From Apostichopus japonicus (lineage: Eukaryota; Echinodermata; Holothuroidea; Aspidochirotida; Stichopodidae), in the NCBI RefSeq assembly GCF_037975245.1, contig NC_092570.1, positions 1,116,501 through 1,180,500 on the forward strand: a DNA stretch of 64,000 nt, in the 5' to 3' direction. Numbering within the stretch: the first letter of the stretch is position 1; the number at the start of each line of letters is the position of its first letter. The translations under genes were made by a program, and so were the position numbers. The notes beneath the pieces are model-generated. The model saw only the letters and a list, made by a program, of their open reading frames with translations. It searched no databases and was not told the DNA's origin. This document shows positions 18,801 to 33,800 of this stretch, piece after piece.

Positions 18801-21800
18801 GTGAAAGACATATTACACAACAGTCAACAAACATTGTCCATTTGAAAACACCTTTTTTTGGTTGTTTGAAGAGGATTATTTTTCCTTTCTTTTCTGTTTA
18901 GTTTTTCCTTCTTTTCTTGTTTTACTCTTCAGTGAAATGCATAGCGTCAAACTTGACTGTAGTAAGCAAGGGATACTAGACAAGGAGATTCATTTTAACA
19001 ATTAGCCTTTAAAGTTTAAAAATTTAATCGCGTCTGAAAGCAACATTAGACTTTATCGCAGGCAAGCAAAAGTTAACTTGCATTTACTCTGCCTTTTAAG
19101 GTTTAGCTGTATATCAGTAGAAAATATTGTGTATTTCCATTGCAATGCACTGTACAGAAGGTTGATACTTTCCCCTCAGCATGGCCTTGTATCTCAGCAT
19201 ACACCCACATTTTTCAGAGTCGGACTTTAAAAGATACAGTATATTGCATGTTTGGAATATATAGTCACTAAAATCAATTTTATGTATTGAAATGTTTATT
19301 TTGCTTGTAATAAATTTGGTTTTAGTTTCTCTTGTCATATTTAAACATGATAAAAGAAAAAAAACGTAATGTAGATCTTGTAAGTTCTGTAATTATGTAT
19401 AATGTATAGTTTCTTTGTGCACTGCCGATATATCTTCAACTCTTTCAAGTACTTGCAAGAGTCCTTCAGTCCTTACTTAAGAATTTCTACATTCGACAAC
19501 CTGGATACTTTCTTTCCCATTTCTTTTATATATCATTTTTTTTTAATTTTCCGACTTGGGGCAAAGCTGTAGACCTGTTTAACAAGGTTACAGTGTAGAT
19601 GTACTTTGTGCAGAATAGTTTGTGTCTGAAATTGTGAAACCCCGTCTGACTACCAAAGGACTGCACTGCATTACCGTGTGAACCTGGAAAACCAGGTCTG
19701 ACAAGTAGTGTTAAAGTAGCACAAATATACTAGGTGTACAGTAGTATTCAAAGGGCAATTTAGTTTTGTTTGGAGAGATATCAAGCTATTAGACAACAAC
19801 CTCTAAATAATAGTCCTGCTCCTTGATAATTTTCAACATATATAGGATACATATAAATGTTTTTATAATATTTTTCACCATTTTTTTTTTATCTCTATCT
19901 CTCTCTGTCTCTCTTACTTTTAGGAGCATGGTTGGTTGCTCAACGCATCGAACAGAATAACAGACTGAAAGCTGCTTTAGTGACCAAGAAAAGTAAGACC
20001 TACTCTCAGATAAAACAAGAGAGACGGCTGAAGGAAACTCCGGAAGATGAAACAGGCGATTTGATAACACCAGGTCTTCTTGATGGATTTTTTCTGGTAA
20101 GAAGAATAAACAACAACTCCAATGAAAATAATCTTTCATTTCCCTTTTCTGTTTTTTGAAAGTATAGTTTAGGCAAAATAGGCATTCAAAGTATATATAT
20201 TTCTTTATATTTTTTTATTTTAAATCTTAATGTTTTAGATTAGTTTGTTGTTAGAATGTGATGAATAGAGTGTTTAAGCAAAATTTCGAATATATTCGAG
20301 TGGATGTTGATACTTTTCTCAATGCTATCTAAAGATCATTTTAAATAAAATGCTGTAACAATGCATAATTCCGGATTTGTTTTTGTGGTTAAATCGTACA
20401 TCGTCATGGTTGTGTGTTTGTAGTAAAACAACAACAAAAACCCCTCTGAACTGTCGAGGTTGAATGCTTATTGAGGCTTTAAGCTTTGTCAGTTGTCAGC
20501 ATGTTTTGAATAAGAGATATCCTAGGCTGGTAAGTTTAGGGATGGATTTTCTAGAGAGTTGTATAACTGTAGAATTACATACAAACTGTACAGCAGTAGC
20601 CACTTTATGGTGATGTTAGAAGATTTAAGCTGAGATTTAAGCTGTCATTCCTCAGTGCATCTAACCAGGGGCATGACATTGATATGGGTACTATACATAA
20701 ATCAATGCTGGTTCTGTTCTGACAATGGAAAATTAGCCTTCTTGGAGGTCATCCAAAGTACAACTACTTTGTTTGTAACATCAAATTCAGATCGCATGGT
20801 AACTAAATGCCCCCAAAAAGATAAAACAATAAAATGATATCATCATCCATCAGTTTGGGGATTCTGAAGATATATAAAGAAGAAGAAAAAAAAGGGAAAA
20901 AAAAGGGAAAAAAAAGGAAGTGGTTGGCCTATGAAGCTCTCTATAATCCACATGACGAGGAGTTTTACTAGTCCAAAGCTAGTGTTCTTTTTCACCAAAC
21001 CTACACATCTCTGAAAGCCGAGCAAGTTATAGCATTAAATTATTTGCGAAGATCTGTGTGTTATCAGTTCTTTTTGTACTGATAATAAGGGCCAACAGAG
21101 AAAGCATCAGGCTCAGTAACCATTGCAATCGCGCTGGCTCGTGTTTGCGATGTGTATGTTACGCCTAGCATGGTTCGACCATATGTTCCATGGTTTTCAT
21201 CCTTGGCATATTAAGTTTGTCACAATAAGTTAAATACAATCAAGCCTGTTGCTTTTTGTTTGCATACATCATGAATAGTATTAGTGAACATAAAATTCTT
21301 AATCAGGTATCTCTGGAATATGTCTAATTAGCTTGATGCATGTACTTGGATAATACAATGTAAGTATACAAATACATGTTTATGAGATCATAAAATCTGA
21401 GCTCGTTGGTATTCATCCATGTATATCTGTTTTCATACTATGTCACTAAATAGACTTTGTCAACATGATAACTGACTGCTGGTACCTTCGCTTAAATATG
21501 TTGCCACGTTAGTCAGCATATAAACCCTCCCCAGTTTGGTTTGCACAAGAATATTAACAAGTATGGCTTACATCACTATGAATACTGTATTTGTGGGCAT
21601 CGGAACCAAGAACGTTTTTGTTTTTTGGTTTAACCTCATGTGGTACAAATCAGTGAGATACAGTACATCTCTCGATAGCATCTGGTGTATAAACACCCAG
21701 TTGTATCTACCAGGTCCAGTCCAGATTAATACTGTGTCGTTTGAATAAAAAAATAAATGGGAAAATTATAGTGAAATCTAATGTACCATTATTTGCCCCT

Positions 21801-24800
21801 TGTCCCAAAGACTAGAGCAATTTATCATTTTCACACCTGAAAAAGTCAGATTGCAAGTTTACTTTAATAGAATTCTAAAATGAACCTTAAAAACTGTCCT
21901 TGAACTGCCACTGGACATAATGATATATACCATAATGCTTTCTCAAAAGCATTTTTAGATGATAAGCATCCTAAAGAAATCTGCTTTCCATGCCACTAGT
22001 AAAAAAATAATCTGGTCTATCTATCTTCAAATCACCTCTCATAATGAACCTTTACAGGAACCCCCCCCCCCCCCCCCCGCCCCATTGAATCCTGCTAATA
22101 CCACACAGTGTCCGTAAGCCCTCCTGTATGAGAACTGCAGGAAACTGCCATTTATAACCTTTTTTCTATTCTTGAGATGAAATTTGGTTCAAAAATAGGT
22201 AGATTCATGTAGCCTCTAGACTGTTTTTCATTTCCGCTAGTTGATAATTTGATGTTTTTGTTCCTGCCCTGATATTATCAATTTTACATTTCAAAGTTCA
22301 GATCACTCCCAGTGTCTTTGTCTCCTATACATGCACGATTATAATGCTCATATGCCTTGCTTATTGCAGAATTTAGATTTGAGTTTTTCCCCCCACAGTT
22401 GATAAGACAATACCTACTTCCAAGAAATGTTTAGTCATCACCAACTATTCCACGTCATAGACCCGTTTCCTGTATTGTTCATCAAGCAAGGTGATGGTAT
22501 TAATGTGTACATGCTGCAGTGTTGTGGTGTACACAGTATTCATTTGATAATATGCTCTGCTGAAGTTGCTACCAGGCAGTGTGTGGGGGGATGATTGTTG
22601 AATCAGGGCGAAAAGGAAATAACAAAGTAGTGAATAATATAGTTGGTGTGATTGATAGGTGATATGTTTGGTTTATCTTTGCACGAATGAGGTTACACCT
22701 ATAGAGAGTGTCTGTAATTATGTGTACAATGTGATTAAGTGCGTACATCATCAGTGGCCCAACTGTTTGAATACCGCCATATCTAGTAGGTGGCAATTGA
22801 TATGAGTTAAATACCAATGGCTGTATTTGAGTGGCAAGTTATGTTTTAAAATGAGGAAACTGAATGGTTTTGTAATTTTACTATTCATATGGAGATGAGC
22901 ATGATGAAGTTGAAAGGATGATAAAAGGGTGTGGTGAAAGGTCAAAATTATAGAGAAAGGGGAAGTTGTGATGATTCCGGCAAACAATATGGTTAGGTGC
23001 TAAGTAAACATAAATGTTAGGTCGATAGACCCTGGTACCGGTGGGTACCGATATTTGCAACAACAAAACACACCGTCCCGTGCAAATATTGCTTGTACTC
23101 TACCCAGATTAGAAATACAACAATTTGGGCAGAAATTTCTTAACATAGTGGTATATATCTATTTCTAAATATATATTTTTACTTTTCAAATTGTACTGAA
23201 TATCGCGTAAAACAGTGTTTCTCTTGCACAGTTACTGATTTGTTTACCCCAATCTTTGCTGCTGAATGCATAAGTTTTCTATAAAAGAATGCCATCAACA
23301 TTGCATTGTTACATTTACATTGTGAATATGGTGTAACTTTTTTTCAGAGGAGGTGGGTTTGCTCTGTGGTTGACAATGGGAGTAAGAGCTTCCTAAACAA
23401 CAAAAAAGTGATTGAGTTAGTCAACTACATCGCTGCCTATCACAACAGGAAATTCAGTGGTTGATTGGTTTGAAAAAACAAAACAAAAACTGTCCAAGTT
23501 CCTTCAGTAGTGACAATCTCTCCATCCTGGATGATGATGATAACACTTACTATGCTATAACAGTGCAGTCTGCTTGAACAGAATAATCATCATCGCTGCT
23601 GTGTGAGCTTGAAAGTGGAGAGAATTACTGTCTAGATCTCTTTGGAAAACCCAGCAGGTGATCAGGGTTATTGGAAGGTCCCATGTCTGAGAACAATGCA
23701 GTGTTGTGCAACCTCCTTGTCTTCCCATGTACAGTATTATTCAGGTGTAATTTTACATTGAGACTTAAAGTGATTCATTACCATCATGGGTAACATAGTC
23801 ACTCATAGAAACCTACACAGTGTATGTTGTTGAAATTTGATGGGGGTTTGAGGTATTTGTACAATCTGCATGCTAAACAAAGAAGGAGTGGGAAAACCAT
23901 TTTGCACATTTTGTGGTTAACCTGTAGCAGACAACAAAGCAACCATTGTTTCCTCAGGATCCTTATGAATGGATGTAACATGTTTTGCATTTCATTTTTG
24001 GTTTTGTTTCATAATTACAGTAACATGATACTATCTACATGTGTGTACAGCAATGTAGATCTAAACATTTATTCAAGTAAGTGTCAGTTATATTGAAGAT
24101 TGTTTTATTTATCCATGCTTTAGCACAGTGTGAAAGGCAACATGTTTTCATCAAATTTATTGTGGACGGTTTCATTTATATCAGAAAAGGAAGTACAAAA
24201 ATAGAACCAAACTTAAAGATGACACACATACAAAACAGGTAGTTACTTCAACTGATTCTCCCTATCTTTGATTTTAATTAAAGAAGAAACTTTAACGATC
24301 TTGGTCATTATCTTGACTATAGTCAAATTTTGTTTGCAATAATGAAGTAAATGTAAATTGTTTTATTTATAAAATCAAACAGTCATGGTTTTACATACTG
24401 TACATCGTTTAATGTGTATCGTTAATACCGTTTATGGCCTATTAGTTGTGAGAGTGAAGGGGTGAGGAAATGTTGAGTATTTGAATCAAATTCATTAATT
24501 ACTCAAATTTGTTAACATTCATGGCCCCTTATCCCTGGCCCCAATAAGTATCTCAACAGCACAAAGTAAGGAAATTTATACTGTAGCATGTCTATGCAAC
24601 TTCTTAAGAGGCTGTACTGGCTGTTAAGTGTTCAGTAATATATAACATCTTAAGAATCATCATACAAAGTGACCTCCCTACTTGTAGTTCTACAAAGTTT
24701 CTGATAAGCATCACCAAAAAAAAACACCAAAAAAAAATACTAATTCAGGAATGACAGTGAATCACATTTATTTTGAGGATACAGGTCTATAAAGTTAAAA

Positions 24801-27800
24801 GTCTCGTAATGTGCATCTTTGTCATCCAACTGAGTCAGTTCCACATGATACAGGTGTTGCCACGGTGACTAATACTGACTTGGACTGCTGATGCATCTTG
24901 GAGAAAATCCAACCCTGCATGCCTTCAATAATAATGTTTGATTGTTTCCTTCCATAAATGAAATATTAAAGGGACTCCTTTAATTTTTATGTAAACAAAA
25001 ATATTTAGTCATTAGCTTCATAAGTTCATCTATAATCTGTGTACAACCTTTGTCATCATGTAGTAGTTTTAAGTCTGTCGTAAAATATGTTTCACGGATT
25101 GGCTTTTCAGAAGGAATATCACATCACATTATGGCCTCAGCTAAGGAATTTCCATCATTGGCTACAATGTAACTGTTTTATGTACACGATCATTATACAG
25201 TAATAACACAACATATGTTTCTGGATATGGAAGAAGGTAGCAGATCTTAATGGTAATTAAAGTAATTTAACCATGGTAGGACTGTCAAACTCACCCAATA
25301 ATCTTGAAAAGCCATATATGCTGGAAGATAAAATTGAAAGTATCAAATTAAAACAGTATAGGTTTTACAGGTAATGGGTAAGGAAAGACACAAATTGATA
25401 AAAGAAAACAAAACTCATTCATGGATTATATATTTTGCTTGTATATATATGTGTACTGTACAGCATACTGGTATGTTCATAGTTCACACTAACTTATCCT
25501 CAGAGGTTACATTTGAAGAAACCTCTTACAGTATTTGAACTGGTTTGATTTAAATTTCAAGAGTGATATTGGTAATTGTATATATGTTGTCATCGTTGCC
25601 GATGTGTGTTATTTCCTTAGCGTGACCAAGGGGAAGTTTCCAGTCGATGCTGCCCTCGCCCAATGGTGTGTAGGGTGTGACCTTTTATACCCACCTCCTC
25701 GATTTGCATACTTACATAATCGATGCACACTGACGCATTATGTGAGGTTCATATGCTTTATTTCTCTCCTGGTTCAGCTTCATTGAGCGTCGTCCCGGTG
25801 ACATATATGTGACATCATAGGTCACAGTTTCCTTGTTAGTTGTACAGTATGGCATTATAGGGCATAGTTTCCTTGTTATTTGTATATGACAGTATAGGAG
25901 GCCACAGTTTCCCTTACGTTACTTCTTTCATTATCAGTTTATTAATGAGGTCTGTTGTAGGTGTAAATAATCCCTCTAGTCCTAACAATGCTTTTATCAC
26001 TATGTAAGTAGACATTTCTTTTCCGACCACAGTGGACTTTCATTTCGTTAGGATATTCACCCTACTTACATTTATTATCGTTTTACCTTTGAATGACCTT
26101 ACAGCTTATTCTCTCTTGAATGGTGATCTAATCTGTAATGCAAAGTAAAAGTAAAACTGTAACAAGAGTTGCCACAACCCACTGGATGTGGTTATTTCTG
26201 GGAAATTGCTAGGTTAATTAAACTTGTGGCCTCCTACAAGCAAGAACAAAAATGCTGGGTGTATGACTAAATATTCTGTGGACTTTCATAGTCAATGACA
26301 ATGTAGTGATGGTGGTTTGTGACCACTTGATAGAAAATAATTTCTGATATGACAGTAAAGATATAAGATGTGCATACCAGTAAAAATCACTTCCCATAGG
26401 AAGTCATAAATATGCACAATAAGAAAGATACAGGTATATTAATTATTAACAGTTTTGATATTGTTTTCTCCATTGGGTAGAATGTTGCACAACGTTCTTC
26501 TACCAAATGTTGTTTCTTCCTCTTTCTGTGCAATGTTTTGTGATAATAACAAAAGCTTAAAAAATAGCAAATCTGTTGAATAATTTGTAACTTCTGAAAT
26601 GTATATATCCATGTGCATGCAAACAGAGATGGTTGGATTAAGTGGAATTTATTAGAAGCTATGAATGTGATACATTTACAATGTACGCTCCTCCTCTCTT
26701 CAGACTAAGAGAATAATAGATAGCTTGCGTAAGTTCACTGTAGGTACATCAACAGAATCAAGTTTCACAGTATAATATAACCAAAATGATGTCACGTTTG
26801 GTAGGTTTGGGGGCTGGCCTTGGAGTTAAGTAATACCTGAGTCATGAGTACATACCAAGAAAACAAGAGGAAAGAAACAAAATAGTGAAAGAAATGTTTT
26901 TTTTTCTTTCTCCTCTTTTAATACTTGTCTCCTCCATTCTAGTAAGCACTATAACATACAGTACTTCAAATGTACACAAATTTGCCCTTTATCTAAACTT
27001 CTGTGTATGTCAGCTTCCTTTTTGGATTTTGGAACCACATTATCTTGCAGTGAAAAGTCAAGAGGCAAAAACTTGACAAGAAGAAACAAACAAAACAAAG
27101 TTCATGAACTTAAAAAGTACAAGGAGTTGTTAATCACTCCCTAACAGGAGTCACAAGTTTGAGGCAGAGGACATGTTATGACTCTGCCAAGCCTAATAAT
27201 CGCCTTGTTTAACAATTACAATGAAGGCTGTTTGAAGACAAGGATCGTTAAAAAACAAAATTTATGAGCCTTTGCCTCATTGTCTTTTTTTGGTTTGGCC
27301 CTCTCCCCCCCTTTTTTTTGTTGCCTGTTGTTGAACCATTTGACTTGATCTAAAATAATAAAATTTCTGAATAGGGAAATTCCCTTCTTTTGCTACAGTA
27401 TGTAGTATGTACTTAAAAGGAGGAAACATACTGATGTACAACCAATATTGGTCCCTCAAAAGATGTGAACTTTTGATCTTTAGAAGGTACTGTAGCGGTA
27501 ATTTTACCTCTCCACTGAAAATACAGGAACTTTATAAGTCAGTTAGTGGATCTATCTATCCGGTGGATTATTTTAACGGACTAACTGTCCTTGTTATTGT
27601 AAGTACATGTATTTTAGTAATAAAAGCAATGTATGTTTATACATGTACAGTAGTGTGTAATTCTGTAATCTGAGCATCCCAGTGAAACAGAATGGCACGA
27701 CATATCTTTACTGTGCCTCTTTGTTATCTGTTTCCACCCTGCTGTTGCATTTACTTGTCTAATTAGTCTACAATTTGGTACCATGTTAGCACCCCCACCG

Positions 27801-30800
27801 CCCTCCTCCTCCTCCTCCTCCTCCTCCTCCTCCTCCTCCTCCTCCTCCTCCTCCTCCTCCTCCTCCTCCTCCTCTTCTTCTTCTTCCATTGAGCCTCTTC
27901 AGGGTCATAACCCACTATGTTCCTATTCCTGGCACATTAATCACTTGTGAGTGTTGTACATGTATATAAAACTATTAGTGAAGATATTCCTAAAGAATGA
28001 AACACTGCATCGTCTGTTAACACTAGGGGTTATTTAGTAACCTTTAACTCCCCTGTCTGTGCTTGTTGGCTGCACTCTCTCTATCCCATTACATGGACGA
28101 GCTACTGTAATATTATGTCCATTGTTTAGTATGTATCATTTTAGTTGCATTCCTGACACCGCCCTCCCATATTAGACACTGTATCCTCAATTTGATCTTG
28201 ATCAGGTGGGTTCAAATCTTCCTTTCCTTTCTCCTCCCTACTCACAGCTAAAGCACTGCTGTGTGGATGACCCCAATGACCTTTGTAATGTCAATATTGC
28301 AGCCCAGGATCTAACAGATGCTAGAGAGGAAGATTTCGAGCTTTTTCAAAATGTTGTCTTCATCAATGCGGGAGAAAATTTGCTCCATTTTGGTAAGTCA
28401 CATACTTTTCTTTTTGCAGTAAGTAAAATGTTAACAGATTGATATTGACAAAGATTTAATAAGTTATTACGGCAAAAATCATTCTGTAAAAGTTGCGGAT
28501 ATGTGCACATGTGTTTGTATGTTGTGGTTTAAAAGTCCAGCCCTAATTTAGAAAATGTTTCGAGTAAAAGGAAAATAGAACTATTCATCTCTTGTGACCT
28601 TGAGAATGCAAGAAGCTATTTAGGTAATAGAGTTCTGTAACAGAAGACAGTATAAAAGTAGTCATACCCTCCCTGACTCCCTCCCTTCTTTACTCCCTCT
28701 CTCCCTAACTCCCTCCCTCCCTCCCTTATTCCCTCAGTCCCTCCCTTACTCCCACTCTCCCTCCCTAACTCCCTCGCTCCATTCCTCCCTCATCAATACA
28801 TGTACTAATAGATACTGCATGATCCTACTGTACTTCATAATGCCATTAACTCTTTGAACATGGGACAGTGTTACTTGCATTATTCATTTTACATGAGATG
28901 AACTCCCCGTGCCTCATTATATTCCTTTGCCACTTGACCGTCGTCCACTGTGCAGCATCATTGCCTTGGTAACTTATTCAGCAGACTAAACAAAGATGAC
29001 ATTGCACTCACACCATTGACTTAGGCTGTGTCTGATTCCACACCAGGGCAGCATATAAGCGTGTCTATTCACAGAGATCATCGCCAGTGTGTCGTCGTAG
29101 ACCTGAGAGAGAGAGAGAAGAAGAATTCAACTCTCACTAAGTCTGAGTCTGTCTGGTTTTATAGTTTCATCTTTTCATATTCATAGTTGTCTTTTGTCCA
29201 TGGGCCTCAGAAATTGCAACTCACTATGCACTGTTAGGCAGGCACACTTGTAACAAGTTATATAATATAGGTCCACATGGTAAACTCCTTCCTGTGAAAT
29301 CAGCTGAAAAAGTAAGCTGTAGGAGGTTCATAAAAAATAAAAAATAAACAAATCAGGCAGTGAAGAATGTGACAGCCATAAAACTGTTTGTCACCTCTCT
29401 CAGTTTTAATATCTCACTGCACCATTCAAATCAATATATGCTTCTAGAAGTTGTATTAACTCGAAAAATTGGGAGTTCTTATTTGTCAGTTTCTCCACAT
29501 AGTTAAATTGTGTTAAATACTGTACATACTAACCTATCATACCACAGGCCTTCAAATGAAAGGCTATCAAAACTGAACATATATAGATATATATATATAT
29601 ATATATATATATAATTGAAGACATTGCTCAAGTGTTCATTGTAGCATATTGAAGGAACACTTAAAAACATGATATCTCCCCGATAAACAATGATCAAAAC
29701 TGTTTGGGAGTGTTTCTCAACACAAGTTTTCTGTGGCCATATAAAGCTAAGATGATGGTTTGGGTTTGCTTCTCCAGATATTTTAAACAGTGCTGAGATC
29801 TATACGAATAAGTAAAGTGAAAGAACATTGATCACTTGTGTGGATTATTGCTGAAATAGGATAAGCTTGAATAATTGATATGGAAAGAGGATCAAGCACA
29901 GGGATATACCTGGCCTGGGAATTTAACTGCCATTTACTTTTAAACTTAAGTCTGTACAAGTGTACATTGCAAAACCAGGTATATATATATACAGTTTAAC
30001 CGCTCACTGTTCTCTTAACTTGTAGCTATAGTGTAAAGGTGAAGGATGATTGGCAAGGCACACCAGACATTTGTTTAACTCTTATATATATACTTATCTG
30101 GAATTTAAATATCACTTACAAAACAGCATCTTGAGAAAGATGTAGTGATTGTTATAGGTGTCCTAGCCAAGGAGGAGGGGCCAGTGTGGGTTGCCAGGTA
30201 TGCTGCTTATGTTCACATTCTGTCTGCACAGTATATAGTTGTGCATGTTATTTGTGTCTCTTACAGTTAGTTCTGGGACAGAGTTGAAAGTGAATTAAAT
30301 TTTGTGATGCAAGAAGGTCCAAAAAAATTCCCAAAATATAATATCTGTTGACATGTTTGCAGAAATTAAAGTAAAAAAAAGTAAAAATTAACTAGATCTA
30401 AATTGTGTCTGACAATGTTCGTTCAGTTCTTAACAGCCTTCTCAAATTTAGCAAATTTTACAAACGACCTTTTCTTCTTTCTATTCTATGTATTGCACAG
30501 CTGTACTATAAAAATATAAATTTAGTCTGTTTCTCATTTCTGCCTGGTACATTGGATACAGATTTATGGTAAAGCTTTGGACACTATTTGTGAAAAATGC
30601 AGCCACCATATTAAACTTGGAAGGTTATAAGGTGACTGCCTCAGATCTCTTGTTTTGAAAGCAAATATTTGCAGAGAATGTTCCCATTAAACATCTAGTT
30701 ACTTTTCATTCTAACAACAAAAAAAGAAGTCATTTTCCTCTAGAATCAGGTTCTGCAGTAGTCATCTCACTTGAAATGGAAGGTTAAAGTTTCTCAGACT

Positions 30801-33800
30801 CACAGGACATACAGCAGGAAAGTGATTCATGATTGTGGGCCTCATACACTCTCCCTTTTGATCACATGTATAAATACCTTGAGAAAGCTTTTTTGAGTCA
30901 AGATTTGTCATAAAGGTTAAATGAGTTGTTAAATACAAAAGAGAGGCAGTGCACGTCCACAAAACTTTGTCCAGTATGCCACTGGCTCTACAGAATCTTC
31001 ATTCCTCCCTCCTCTATGGCCAAACCACAAGCTTTTTTTCATCAGTTACTTTTCAAGAATTGGTCACTGACTTCACAAGACAAAACATCATTTAGTGTTG
31101 AGGAGAGGAGCAATGTTGCATTAGCTGTCTAGCCACCCCCAGCTTGGTGTCTCTGTGGTTCTCTTTGCAAATTCTTTTGGACCTGCTCTCATCTGTGTCT
31201 CCAGACAATTGAAATTGGATACATTTATGAGGCTTTTAAATGATAGGAAATCTTACCCACCCTGCACTTTGTTTAAATGTTGAAGCCTGTTTGCTAGTTC
31301 ATGGAATTTAAGTCTGCAACAGTTTTATGCCTGTGACACAGTTGTGAACCTTGCTGATTTCAGTCGATCATATGGACATACATGTGCATTCTCATCCGAA
31401 AGCTAGCCATCCATCTGTACGTCAATAGGACTGTAGCTATGAACATGCAGCTTCAGTGAAGAGGAATAAAGTATAGAGCATTTTTCAGTAGCATTCTAAA
31501 AATAATAATAACAATACCAAATTTGATGTAGCGCTCTGATCAGTCAAGACATGCTGTTGTAAAGCATGTTAAAGCCTGTTACAACTAGATCAAAGTACTG
31601 AAGAGCTGTATTTGTCCTTCGTGTATAGGGGATGATCAGAAACTTCAGTATCACTTGTGTTTTTGCACGAATAGAAACTTGCAGGAATAAGTTTTAATTT
31701 CTAACCGATATCATTTTCTGCATTTGGTGTGTGATTTGAGAAAATTGTGTGAAATTGGATCTAGTGTAGGAAGGTGATATAACATTGATACGTTTGCACT
31801 TTGTACCCTTTCACCTACAGTAACCATATGTATAGACCAATCATCTTTGAATTAAAATGATGCCATCTTGATTAGCATTGATGAATACCGCTTATCAAAT
31901 TTCGGGGAATTTTGCGTACGTCAAGTTTCAAGCATAATATCGTTTATATATTGTTCTTTGTTTTTCTTTATTAATGAACAGAATCGTTCAAAGGTTTCAT
32001 TAATCTGCAACAACTGGAGATACCGCTGAATGGCTTGCGTGGACTTGACGTTTCTCTTTCTGACTTTCCATCACTCCAGGTAGGATTCTTTGTTCATTTG
32101 ATCTTTTTTCCAGAGTCTAATTTGTCTTTAAATTCACAAATTGTTTCTTAATAACACCCAGCATTCTAACCTAGAGCTTTGAAGATGCAACTCAGTTCGT
32201 CCCAGGTCAAGCTACAATACGTTTTTTTTTCAAGTGTCATCATAACTGAGTGTTTAAAATTGATAACGTGTGATTTTATGAAGAAATAGAAAAAAGTGAC
32301 TGGTCTTCAATTGTGTTAATTTCTTTTCCAATTGTGTACAGTAGGCTACCCCTTTGTAGTTCTTGCTATAATTTTGTCTATGATATTGCGAAATATTGCA
32401 TAACAACTTGAACAACTTTCAAGTAGAAGAAGTGTGAATGGATTTGCACAGTCTTTATAGGGTGAGATGAGCATCTTACTTCTCCATGGTTGTAAACAAT
32501 TGTCTTTCATCCGAGCAGCTGCAATTGCGGTCTTTGAAATCTTGCAGCTGACCTCATGATTGGGGTCTTTTCAAGAGTTCCGAGAGGCCTTTACATACCA
32601 TTCATTTCACTTTCAAGGTTACAGAGGAATATGGTAGCTTTTGGCTTTGAGATATGAATGTTGGATTTGTCATCATAGATGTTCTTTGTGTAAGGTTCTT
32701 GAAGCATGCTTTGGAAGATCTACGGATGTTTTCATAATTCATTCATCTCTTTGAGTGACCTGTATTATCCATACGCGCTCAGTGTTGCATTGTTGGCATC
32801 TACATGTTAATCGACTTATACTTATTATACAGGAAGTGTACATGAACCACCCCTGACAATAATTTCTGGAGAAACGTGATGATTTTACACAAAGAGTATG
32901 GTGGGGGTATTGTCGTTTTGTTTTGCTTTCACTTTTGTATTGTTATGGTGAACTGCCCTTTCTTTATAATGTAAGAAATGATTTGTTAAACACTTGTGAA
33001 GAAATATTACACCAAATGTTGGCTTATTCACAAGTTTTGATTTGGATATATAGGGGATTTCCAGTATCATTTAAAACAAAAAGTAAAAAAAGAAAAGAAT
33101 TGATATTTTAACCACTTGAAATCCATGCACAAAGTACTTGTTGTCTCAGTACAATTGAATCGTGTTGTTAAATTCCAACATTTTCTGAGAAGTAATATTT
33201 TTTAATGATTCCTTGTGATATTGTATTTGAATTTCCAGTGAAAATATGGAAAAAAAGTGAGCGCATCCTTTTGTGCTGTTATTTCTGGGTTCAGTCGATC
33301 ATTTCATATGTGACGTTCACCATGTACTTATAGTATACTCTACGTTTTATCTGTAGTGATAATGCAATTGTAGTGTAATTTTGTAAGTTCTACCTCTTTT
33401 ATATGATAAGAAAACTGACCACATTTTATGTACATATTTGTGTATGTGTCAATCTACATATAACTATATATAGCAGGTAACTTTCAAAGCTCCATTTTTT
33501 GGCTGATATGGTTAAATTTTCTGCTTTGACATGTCAAGGAGGACAACAAATCTGGTAGTTTTCTGAAGTTGCCTTAGAAGTTGCACATTGTGTACATGTG
33601 ATTAATGTCGTTTTTAAAATGTGTCAGTTACATAAACTGACATATATGTAACACTGTACTCACTATTGTAGGCATGTGGGGAACTGGAGATAAGACATTA
33701 GTGGGATAAACATAGCCAAATGTCTGACACTTGAAAAAGAACTGTTCATACAATCATGAATAGTGAAATCTCACATTGTGTAGAAATAACACTACCCTGC

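Larger units (their letters stand above)
20097..28247 (+). other. XRRA1-like intron 2
   Basis: GT..AG, 8.2 kb. It holds the possible exon at 23348-23464, a C-run at about 22061-22078, A/G-rich sequence at 20878-20920, diverged repeats of CACAGTTTCCTTGTTA at about 25820-25915, and the (CCT)n array at 27801-27887. No other gene was recognised. Confidence 0.75.
28393..31981 (+). other. XRRA1-like intron 3
   Basis: GT..AG, 3.6 kb. It contains CCCT-rich DNA at about 28668-28790, a TA run at 29580-29613 and a possible retroposon end at 31498-31560. Confidence 0.75.

Noticed and set aside
27614-27889. Poly-glutamate open frame
   Set aside because: It is the reverse translation of the (CCT)n microsatellite.
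28195-28225. GGTTCAAATC-like B box suggesting a tRNA
   Set aside because: No A box, acceptor stem or cloverleaf can be built around it; it is the pyrimidine tract region before exon 3.
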